Of a stretch of DNA of 64,000 nucleotides, positions 32,771 through 42,350 are shown piece by piece; position 1 is the stretch's first letter, and every line of letters begins with the position of its first letter. The translations under genes were made by a program, and so were the position numbers. Source of the DNA: Venturia oleaginea (taxonomy: Eukaryota > Ascomycota > Dothideomycetes > Venturiales > Venturiaceae); NCBI GenBank assembly GCA_013176395.1, contig JABMLP010000034.1, positions 1-64,000 on the forward strand, read 5' to 3'. Below the pieces are notes generated by a model. It ran no database searches. It was given only the letters and a program-made list of their open reading frames with translations, and was not told where the DNA came from.

Positions 32771-35056
32771 TTCACTACCTGACAGACGACAGTGACGACA
32801 GGGGCTGGAAAAGCCATCGCAAAGCCCGCGCTCATCCTTTCCTAGTCGTTCACGACTTGGACTCCGTCGCATTCGACGACGAGTTCCTCGACTACAAGCC
32901 AAATAGCGACCGTCAAGTTCTTGAAAGACAGGGAGACTCTGAAGTAAGTCGACGTCGAACATACCCGATTCAACTCATGGTTGTTTAAATACTAATGCTT
33001 TAATAGTGTCTGGAAAATGACGGCTCGATGCGTATGCTTGGATTCTGGGCTGGCCCTGCCTCCTGCTTTGGTTTATTTTGTTATTGGTGCTATTATGATT
33101 TAGATCTTCAAACTGGCTGCTTTGTCAGTCTTAGCATTACTGTTGGGACTCTCCACCTATGCAAATGGGATGGGATCCGAGGAGGTTATAGAGTATTTGT
33201 AGTCGTGGAATAAGTTGTACGGCTGTCCGTAATATTATCTGGAGGGGCCGCCCCTCTTCTAGTTGGTGGCTACGTCAACTATGAAATGCAAATCACGAGA
33301 TTTTCGCTTGCGCTGCGACAGACATTCCAGTCCCTTCAATGGAACAAGTACTACAGTAGATAATAACAGAAGTATGGGCCAAATACCTCATCTATTTCCG
33401 ATAGAGTCAATAGCATTGCGTCGACTATGTTATAGAAAATTTGCTGCTTTTGTTCTTCCGATCTCTTGTCCAGAGCGAGTGCCCGCTCTCGCAGATAGGT
33501 CTCTAGGTCTAGCCTTTCCTAAGTAATCTCCTCCTAAAGACGTCTATGTGTAATATAGGACTCGTAGCGGGACTCACGTTCCTGGAGCTTGTTTCGGACT
33601 ATTGCTTGCCGACGGTCTATCGCGACGAATTTCCGGGATTGATTAAGTTGTGGGTGGTGCTCTTTGACCTGCTAGTAGAAGAGGAGGGAGCGAGGCTTTC
33701 GGCTAGAGTACTCGTCCCATAACTTATCGTATTGCTCGCGAGCTATAGTAATTGTAAAGCCGTGCATAATAATCCGCTGTTGTCGACTCCTTCTTGCCCT
33801 GCGTGTCGCAAATAATGCGGCCAATTCTCCATCCTCCCGCAGCGTAATCTTGCTGTCCTCAGCTCCTAGACGCGTGATTTGTCGTCTCGTTCTAATAGCT
33901 CTTTGTTTTTGAGCTACCAGCTGTTAGTTGAAGAATAAACTATTCGCGAGAGTCGATATGGATGAGGCACTTTCTTCAGGCCACGGCTGTCCCGGTTCGA
34001 GCTGATATGGGGCTAATATGGCAGCTTTCTTCTGTTGATCAATAGACGCCCCGTCCGCAGGATTGATCGCAGCTACCATTCCCTTCTTGACATGACTCTA
34101 TTGCCGTACAGTAGATCCAGATAGTAAGATCGGTAACAGTGATATTGAATGTAATTCCCTAGAATTTGGTTAGCTATTGCCATCTCAAGGGGGCTCAAAA
34201 TTACATTTCCTGCAGTAGGGTAAGTCTGCGTGAGAATGTTTTGCGAGCTTATGGTAGCCTCTGTAGGATGAATTAGTTCAAAAGGCACATATGGATTGTA
34301 ACCATCAGAGCCGCATGCGGAAGATAAGGTATATTCTCCGCGCACAATAGAGCGGTTAGTGGGGAATGTTAGAATAAAGGCGATCACCACATTGTGCATG
34401 TGATTGCATGTGACAGCACATGATGCAGCATATATATTCCTCACTTCTGCCACGTAGATTATCTCGAGTTTGATCATCTTCACTCATTTTATCAGGGAAG
34501 AAGTTGAATACGACGATATCACCAACGACGGCAAAGGTAACATCGGGATCATAAGTAAAAGGTGTCCGCTATCGTGTTGGGTAAGACGTGGCCTTGCGTG
34601 GCGCGTGCGAGTCTGTGCTGTAGAATAGAAATTCAAAGAATAACTTAAGGAAGCATGAACTTCATCTACAAAACTTCCTCATCTTCCTGGCGCTCCACTC
34701 AATCGAGGAATATAACACAATATCTTACCACATGTCCAATAAAGGGATAGAAACACTGCCTCCCACGGTAACAGAAGAGGAACTACTTCCCCGCTATCAA
34801 GCAAGTAACAAGCTACCAAGAGAGCTCATCGCGCACTAACTAGGCATACCAGGTGTTACAGATCACCTCAAGACCGAAGAGCAGGGACAACGGGACTTGC
34901 AGAGGATGGTTGGATAACAAGAAGTTGTTGTTAGGACTGAAGTGGAGTGGAATCCGTTGGGCGCACAAGAGGGGACTGGTGCAACCAGGTCAGTCCTAAG
35001 AGAGAATAGTACGTGCAGGAGTCACGTGATATTCCCACAGTTCCCACAGCACTTGG
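32771..35056. other. Decayed sequence without assigned gene
   Basis: 32771-33210 has no clear coding. From about 34070 down to 33420 the minus strand has long stop-poor stretches (for example ITRLGAEDSKITLREDGELA and DRRQAIVRNKLQERESRYES) broken by a few stops. A 136-codon frame at 34073-34483 precedes them in another frame. They look like a decayed transposon or host gene of a family I cannot name. At 34731-34930 a plus-strand frame beginning MSNKGIETLPPTVTEEE has two TAA stops. Confidence 0.4.
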
Positions 35057-35069
35057 CATTGCCCACAGT

Positions 35070-36672
35070 AAAAACAGCACACACAGCGAGAACTCAATTT
35101 TTGGAATTTACAGAAGTATTATCTAAAGATCATCAAAACACCTCTGCCAGTGGCCGCTCCGGCCTCTAGAGGCCATCGCGCGTCCCTCAGCGTCGATGAG
35201 ATACCTCTAGAGTCGCCGTCGCGGCCACGGCAGAGCAAGCAGACGAATACATGAGCAAGCTACACGAACGATGCGTCCACCAAAGACAACAGCAACCATC
35301 TAGTCACTATCTTCCGGCTAGTCCAGCACCCCAGATGACACTGCAACGCTCCGAGTCGACGAGTCACTGCTAGAACGGCAATACCTTCAACACAACTCAA
35401 ACACCAGACGCCCGGTGTGCAACAATCGGCACCACACACCACTGCAACGACTAGACAACCTCTCCCAACGTCTTGGCAAACCGTCCTGCTACAAGCTGTT
35501 GCCCAGAGCCTTGAGCCTCTCCCCAAACTGTTGCGTCCCAGTTATGGCATTGGCAAGAGTAGGTGCGCAACACAGTAAGTAGTAAGGACGCATAGAAGGA
35601 GCCTATTGGCGGCAAATCCCCTCCCTGTAAGCTAGCAGACGTAGCCTTGAGCCTCTCCCCAGACTGTTGCGTCCCAGTTATGGCATTGGCAAGAGTAGGT
35701 GCGCGATATAGCAAGCAGGGAGAGCGACTAGCAGCAGATAGGCTCCGACTATAAGACGACAGGTCTACAACACAATCGGTGCGACACGATACGGCAGCTG
35801 CTAGAGAACCTCATCTACTATCATCTCCGCAAACCGTCCTGCTGCAAGCTGATGTCCAGAGCCTTGAGCCTCTCTCCAAACTATTGCGTCCCAGTTATGG
35901 CATTGGCAAGAGTAGGTGCGCAACACAGTAAGCAGTAAGGACGAATAGAAGGAGCTTATTGGCGGCAAATCCCCTCCCTACAAGCCAGCAGACGTAGCCT
36001 TGAGCCTCTCCCCAGACTGTTGCGTCCCAGTTATGGCATTGGCAAGAGTAGGAGCGCGATATAGCAAGCAGGGAGAGCGACTAGCAGCAGGTAGGCTCCG
36101 ACTATAAGACGGCAGGTCTATAGCACGATCGGCGCCATACAATACGGCAGCTACCAGACAGCCTCGTCTACGGGCATACCCGGAGTATCACACCCAAGCA
36201 GCGAAATCACGACTACGATGGTTACTATTGTCTCCAGCATCACACAACCAAATACACCGCCGCATAGGAATCTGGTGCAAGGCAACTTTCACAAGCAGAA
36301 ACATACTTAGGGAACCCATTGGCCTTGAGGGATAAGGCGAAACAGATAGACAAAGCTGAGCACTAGAGGGAGACTGTAGGTAGAAGGATAGCGAAACACG
36401 AGGCATTGCCTCTTGAGTCTACATAGCACAGATATACTAGCAGAGTAACCAGTATCTACAAGAGCCAGCGGGCATTTGGAGATACTGGTTAAGGGAAAAG
36501 AAGGAGGACCGGGGGGACAGCTGGTCTTGTTTCAGTAAACGGGGCGAAGTGGGGCGCGGTGGATTATATAATCTATCACGTGTCGGCTGTCTGATGAAGT
36601 CCTCCTAACCGGACATAGCTGCGTGATTAAGCGGCTGCAACCGAGTAGGATAAAATCAATCAATCAATCAAT
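35070..36672 (+). mobile_element. (TCAA)n-tailed retroposon, copy A
   Basis: 1,603 bp starting AAAAACAGCACACACAGCGA and ending ...GGATAAAA(TCAA)n. It is flanked by a 13-bp direct repeat, cattgcccacagt (35057-35069 and 36673-36685). It has no ORF of note in sense direction. The body contains two ~353-bp tandem units, each carrying two copies of 'gttgcgtcccagttatggca', and a palindrome GGCCTCTAGAGGCC near 35168. A duplication of this length plus a simple-repeat tail indicates target-primed reverse transcription. Copies B and C share both ends. Confidence 0.85.
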
Positions 36673-36685
36673 CATTGCCCACAGT

Positions 36686-37288
36686 GTGGGAAGAGCCAAG
36701 AGGTGTGGGAATACACCTTGGCACCCAGAACCAGAAGGGTATATAGGGAGGACGTTGGACGGACTTTCCTTTCTCTCTTCGTGGTTATCTCATGTTATGT
36801 TTCTCACATAGGAGCTTCTTCAACCTACTACAGTAACGACCTTTTACTTAGATACAATCAAGCACAAGTCATATGCACACGAAGCAAGCCCACCCCCAAC
36901 CTTCACACTAACCGACAAGCGTTCAGGATTGATCTGAGGATCAAATCGGTTAGACGACAATTGAATTGGGAGATACATCGGACGGCTAGGATCTAGTGAG
37001 CCTCCAAAGAACCTGAGCAAGGAAAGGTACTTAAGGTAAGTACTTCCAGACTGATATTGCCCTTACCCCAAACCCGCGGACCAGAACAAGAGAACACAGG
37101 CGTCAAGAAGGTCTTGACATAATCAACTGTGTTGAGAAACGAGTTCCCCGTAACACCAGGTCGATTGCGAAGTCAAGGATACGCCACAGTCATCTCATAC
37201 TGGCATAGTGATTCCTGCCCAAGAGACTATATTCCTTCTCGTCGAAATTCTTGGCAAACATGGTGGGTGTTTGAAAATGTTTGATATT
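36686..37288. other. No gene; possible promoter or LTR relic
   Basis: A TATA-like 'gggtatatagg' lies near 36738. With the sequence left of copy A it may form part of an LTR, but no matching partner is present. No coding is seen. Confidence 0.35.
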
Positions 37289-38798
37289 TGAACAGTGGCA
37301 TGCCAGTCCTGGATACCTCAGGCATAGTGCACGTGATAGATGCCAAGAAATGCATTGACATGCATATATATGCATGCAGATGCCACGGAAAAATTAGCAT
37401 GTACAGCGAGAACTCGATTTTTGGAATTTACAGAAGTATCATCTAAAGATCATCAAAACACCTCTGCAAGTGGCAGCTCCGGCCTCTAGAGGCCATCGCG
37501 CGTCCCTCAGCGTTGATGAGGTACCTCTAGAGTCGCCGTCGCGGCCACGGCAGAGCAAGCACACGAATACATGAGCAAGCTACACGAACGATGCGTCCAC
37601 CAAAGACAACAGCAACCATCTATTCACTATCTCCCGGCTAGTCCATCACCCCAGATGACACTGCAACGCCCCGAATCGACGAGTCACCGCTAGAACGGCA
37701 ATACCTTCAACACAACTCAAACACCAGACGCCCGGTGTGCAACAATCGGCACCACACACCACTGCAACGACTAGACAACCTCTCCCAATGTCTTGGCAAA
37801 CCGTCCTGCTACAAGCTGTTGCCCAGAGCCTTGAGCCTCTCCCCAAACTGTTGCGTCCCAGTTATGGCATTGGCAAGAGTAGGTGCGCGACACAGTAAGT
37901 AGTAAGGGCGCATAGAAGGAGTCTATTGGCGGCAAATCCCCTCCCTGTAAGCTAGCAGACGTAGCCTTGAGCCTCTCCCCAGACTGTTGCGTCCCAGTTA
38001 TGGCATTGGCAAGAGTAGGTGCGCGATATAGCAAGTAGGAAGAGCGACTAGCAGCAGAGCGACTAGCAGCAGGTAGGCTCGACTATAAGACGGCAGGTCT
38101 ATAGCACGATCGGTGCCATACAATACGGCAGCCACCAGATAGCCTCGTCTATGGGCATACCCGGAGTATCACACTCAAGCAGCGAAATCACGACTACGAT
38201 GGTTACTATTGTCTCCAGCATCACACAACCAAGTACACTGCCGCATAGGAATCTGGTGCAAGGCAACAATCACAAGCGGAAACACATTTCGGGAACAGAC
38301 AAGCCTTGAGGGATAAGGCAAAACAGACAGACGAAGCTGAGTACTGGAGGGAGACTGTAGGTAAAAGGTTAGCGAAACACGAGGTATTGCCTCTTGGGAT
38401 CTATATAGCACGGATATACTAGCAGAATAACCAGTATCGACAAGAGCCAGTGGGCATTTGGAAATACTGGTTTAGGGAAAAGAGGGAGGATGGAAGGGAC
38501 AGCTGGTCTTGTTTTAGTGAACGAGGCGAAGTGGGGCGTGGCAGATTTTATGATTTATCACGTGTCGGCTGTCTGGTGAAGGCCTCCTGACCGGACATAG
38601 CTGCGTGCTAAAGCGGCTGCAACCGAGTAGGAAACAATCAATCATCCATCAATCAATGCAGATGCCACGGTATACTTAACCTCCTTAGTCAATACAGTCA
38701 AGTCACAGGGTGACACTCGTTCTGTTCATCGGCTCCTATCGTTAAGTTCGTGTTGAATCTACTTCCGAATAACTCTGTTTTGCTCGTTCAGCGTAACA
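37289..38798 (+). repeat. Copia LTR (copia-5 family) split by retroposon B
   Basis: The LTR occupies 37289-37388 and 38671-38798. Its left part 'tgaacagtggcatgcc' and right end 'gcgtaaca' match 24367-24597. Copy B sits between, with atgcagatgccacgg repeated at both junctions. The LTR is not followed by the primer site, so it is a solo LTR; its outer flanks show no clear duplication. Confidence 0.85.
37389..38655 (+). mobile_element. (TCAA)n-tailed retroposon, copy B
   Basis: 1,267 bp, same 5' start (AAAAATTAGCATGTACAGCG) and tail (…AATCAATCATCCATCAATCAAT) as copy A, with a 15-bp direct repeat atgcagatgccacgg (37374-37388 and 38656-38670). It has only one of the ~350-bp internal units, which explains its shorter length. 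Confidence 0.85.
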
Positions 38799-39669
38799 GA
38801 TCAAGCGATTGCCGTATAGTTTGACTATATACATTGTCTAAATACGGTTAGCGCAGTTCTGGCGGCGGCCACAAGGGCCGCCGCATTGCATTACAGTGTC
38901 ACTTCTGCTATTATTACCGCATCATTTTCGTCTCATCTCGTGTTATTCTCGTGATTGGCTTGCAATTAAGCGTTTACAACTCCATAATATCATCTATCTC
39001 CGTTCTTTTACTACTAGTATATGTATAGTAAGCCAGCGGAAATGGTTTGCCGCATACCCTAACGTACCAGGACATGCCTTGTCGAGTCTCGGACATGCAT
39101 AGCCTGTTGCAGTAAGGGTTGCAAGGTGATGTAAACATGTATGATGTCTATCATTGTGTATTGTATTGTTCTATGTTCAGCCGTAGAGCTGATGTTTACA
39201 TATGATGTGTGTACTGTAGCAGGAGCTATTGTGATAAAGGAAGTAAGAACGGTATAGCTCAAGTGTGCCTTCTATACCAGGATGTGACATAGCCCGCTTT
39301 TACATACTAAAACATGCCAAAAGCATGTATGCATGCGATAGGGTATGTCCCAGTATGTCAAGGCATGCGGCAGACCGTTTGGGCAAGGCATGTTCGAGTG
39401 GAGACTTTAGCCGATATTAAAATATGCGGAGGTGTATCACGATTTACGAGATTCTTCGTTCTCAGGTTTGGCCCAAGTACGAGGAATTGGATGGCATGGC
39501 TGGGATCATTTAATTTGCTCGGTAAGGTGGCGGTGCGGTCTGTGAGCATGTGCTCTTACTTATATTTTAAATTAATATATCGCGTAGTTACCTAGAGGAA
39601 ATAAATACTCGTGCGCGCCCACAAGATTGCCTCCTACCAACACCACTACCTATAACGCGTAAACCGAGA
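38799..39669. other. Intergenic, no gene seen
   Basis: Several copies of short 'gcatg'/'catgc' words occur (about 39060-39370), with no stable period. No coding frame is convincing. A TATA-like AT-rich run near 39560-39600 may serve the gene at 39670. Confidence 0.5.
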
Positions 39670-40005
39670 ATGTACTTCCAAATTCTCCTCCCAGCGATCC
39701 TATTCGCCCAATCCGGCTTCGCTTACTACTGCTGTTTCGCATTGTATATTCCCTAACCCCTAAAGATTTGTACTCAATGACCACAGTATAGGAGAACCTA
39801 AGACGGAGAAAATTCTGTTTCGCGCTACACCTCGAGCGACCCTCCCCGTATTGATAGATTTACTGTAGTTCCCGGCTGCGACATCGAGATCACCAAGAAC
39901 CCCGGCGGCTGTAGCCAGTGGACAATGCATAAATATAAAAATGTGACACTCTGTAAACCTCTTGCACCTTTTACCTTTATTGGGATTGGCCCAAGTTCGC
40001 TTTGA
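39670..40005 (+). pseudogene. Small secreted Cys-containing protein, gene model unclear
   Basis: The ATG at 39670 opens MYFQILLPAILFAQSGFAYY, a good signal peptide, followed by two Cys residues. An intron is likely from the GTATAT near 39752 (with CCCTAACC) to a CACAG near 39787. Further on, the frame DGENSVSRYTSSDPPRID with VVPGCDIEITKNPGGCSQW runs to a TGA at 40003-40005. No simple splice joins the two frames, which suggests a frameshift near 39795-39805 or a missed intron. The layout is that of a small secreted protein, possibly an effector; no family is recognised. Confidence 0.4.
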
Positions 40006-40701
40006 AAATGAGTTGGGTTTGAGAAATCAGCTGGGGATTGTTGGGAAGGTGGTCGGAAGTGAAGATGCTCAATGGCGTATTCTAATGGGAGAGGCTTGGG
40101 GTTTATGGGGGGATTAGGCTATCTGCATCAAAGGCTTGTGCATGCAAAACGCGTACCACTGAGCAGAGGTCTTCATTATGGAGTACAGACATTTCCTAAA
40201 AATTCAACTTCTCTTTATTAGTTCCTCGAATCTTGAATCTCGCATCTCGAATCTCGCATCTAGAATCTCGACTGAACGCAATGCACCAATCATCAACCTG
40301 GCGGCGGTCCAATACCGCCTGCATCTTCACTAACCAGATGCATGGATGGCTTCGGTCCAACTCTCCTGCTTATGATTGAGACGGCGCCATCAGCCATCAT
40401 TCCATCCCTTGCTATCGATCCTTCTTCTCCATCCATTCGTTGTTCTCGCCTGTATAACTCCAATCTTTTCCTTTCTCATAGCCCTTCGTTCAGCCTGAGT
40501 TCTACCGTAATCATACTCCCACTGATCCTTCCGCCCTCCCGCAAACCCCGTCGTGCTTTCCTGGAAACATTGCTTTGAATCGTCTCCGACGACAGCATCT
40601 TCAAACCCGCCTGCGAAACAAGCATCGCTTTCTGCTTATATTGCTTTCCATCGCGTCTTACTACATCCTCTGAGCCGTCTAAATCTTCTTCCAGCTACCT
40701 C
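40006..40701. other. Intergenic and promoter region of the GH16 gene
   Basis: A repeated word 'ctcgaatctcgcat' occurs near 40225-40270. CT-rich runs (about 40420-40560), common in fungal promoters, precede the GH16 start. No gene is seen. Confidence 0.45.
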
Positions 40702-41875
40702 ATGGCACGCTATTTCCGTGTCGCAGCAGCTGCTGCCCTCGCGACAGCTGTCTTCGCTGCCGCTCCTACTTGTGGACCTAATAACCCATGTCCTGCATCT
40801 GCGCCGTGCTGTTCTGGTACGTGGAACTTTTTGCACTGCTGAAGAAGCAGCTTCATTTGGTGGCCGCAACTAACAATTGTCCCAGCATATGGCCAGTGTG
40901 GTGTAGGCGCATATTGCCTTGGTGGATGCGACCCTCTCTTCTCCCACACACTCAAATCCTGCGTTCCAGCACCCGTATGCAAGACCCAGGACTACAAGCT
41001 CAAATCCCTCAGCGATGTCATGGATATTTCAGATTACCTCGGTGATGCGTCAAAGGCGAACTTGCAGGTCAGCGGAAAGCCTGTAGTATATAATAGCAAC
41101 TGTTTACTTTTCACAATGGCACCGGAGACCGTCGGCACGTTAATGGCCAGCACGCATTACGTCTGGTATGGTAAGATTTCGGCGACTATGACATCGAGTC
41201 AGGGACAGGGTGTGGTGACGGCATTCACCATGATGAGCGATGTGAAGGATGAGATTGATTTCGTACAAACCAATTTTTACTCCCAGGGTGTTACCAACTG
41301 TATGTTGAGATGGTGCCTTCTTGTCACAGCCAGGATTCGTTGACCACCTCCAACTCCTAATCGATGTCGCTCAATTTTTGGCGACTTTTGAGAAGCTCAA
41401 TACCAGAAATTTAACAATATCGATATGGGATTGAGAGATAGCTGTGAGAACGCTATTTCCTGAATACGCCAATTAACAGAGTACAGACAACAACGGCGGC
41501 AACGTGAGCGCAAGCAATACAGTCTCAACCACGCACACGTACACAATCGATTGGACCCCAGACAAGATTGACTGGATCGTCGATGGAGCCGTTCTACGTA
41601 CCAAGAAGCGTTCAGAAACTTGGAACAGCACCTCGAATCGCTACGATTTCCCTCAAATCCCATCCCGGATCATGCTCTCCCTGTGGCCCGCAGGTCTACC
41701 ATCCAATGGCAAGGGTACCGTCGACTGGGCAGGTGGACTGATCAACTGGAATTCTCCATACATGCAAAATAGCTACTACTACTACGCCATGGTCTCAGAC
41801 GTCAACGTACAGTGCTACGACGTGAGCCGCGCGTCCCTCGCGACGGACTGGATTCTAGCATCGGTTAATTGCTGA
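40702..41875 (+). CDS. Crh-type GH16 cell-wall enzyme with chitin-binding module, catalytic block altered
   Basis: Exons 40702-40816, 40886-41299 and 41487-41875 give 305 codons. Introns are 69 bp (branch CTAAC) and 187 bp. Residues 1-20 are a signal peptide; residues ~24-75 are a Cys-rich chitin-binding module (CCSAYGQCGVGAYCLGGCD). Then comes the Crh-type GH16 domain (STHYVWYGKISATM, VVTAFTMMSDVKDEIDF, DWTPDKIDWIVDGAVLRT). Crh enzymes link chitin to beta-glucan in the wall. In the E-x-D-x-E motif E161 and D163 are present but the acid/base Glu is replaced (V165), and about ten residues usual between EIDF and QTN are missing. So it may be inactive or bind only. No C-terminal GPI-type tail is seen. 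Confidence 0.88.
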
Positions 41876-42100
41876 ATACCAACATACATTCGATTTTCTT
41901 GCAGTTACATACATTAAATTGCAGTTACATACAAACGACATATATGTATACAATTTGTATGCGATTGCAAACATAATATGCAAACGACATATATACATAC
42001 AATTTATATATGATTGCAAATATAATATGTAGCCACCTCAACGCCGCAACGCCGCAAAAAAGAGACTAGTCCAAAAAGAGAAGAATGTACAGATGTTTTG
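41876..42100. repeat. AT-rich short repeats
   Basis: The words 'acgacatatat', 'atacaattt' and 'gattgcaaa' recur at about 41930-42030 in two diverged units. No coding is seen. This is probably outside the MULE end. Confidence 0.5.
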
Positions 42101-42350
42101 ATGGTGTTTTTGAGCGATTTAACCCTTAAATAGTTCAGTGCATTGCGTTTAAAATATATACAGAGATTACCGCTTTCAGACGTTTTTATGGTGTTTTTGA
42201 GCGATTCAACCCTCAACACAATTCAGCGCATTGCGTTCAAAATATGTATAGAGATTACCGCTTTCAGACATTTTGATGGTGTTTTTGAGCGATTCAACCC
42301 TCAAACAGTTCAGTGCATTGCGTTCAAAATATATACAGAGATTACCGCTT
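42101..42350. repeat. 87-88 bp tandem repeat, three units
   Basis: Units start with 'atggtgtttttgagcgatt' at 42101, 42188 and 42276 and run to 'agagattaccgcttt'. They adjoin the 3' end of the MULE transposase and may be part of its terminal region. Confidence 0.85.

Noticed and set aside
33420..34483. Possible tyrosine-recombinase (DUF3435, Starship captain or Crypton) coding
   Set aside because: The stop-poor stretches show none of the conserved recombinase blocks I would expect; left unassigned.
36570..36660. Hammerhead-ribozyme-like core in the retroposon 3' block (ctgatga followed by a gtcc/ggac stem)
   Set aside because: The GAAA after the stem is missing and copy B reads ctggtga, so the core is not conserved.
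34928..36990. Full LTR around retroposon A
   Set aside because: TATA-like and TG-start words are present, but no second copy or clear ends were found in the window.
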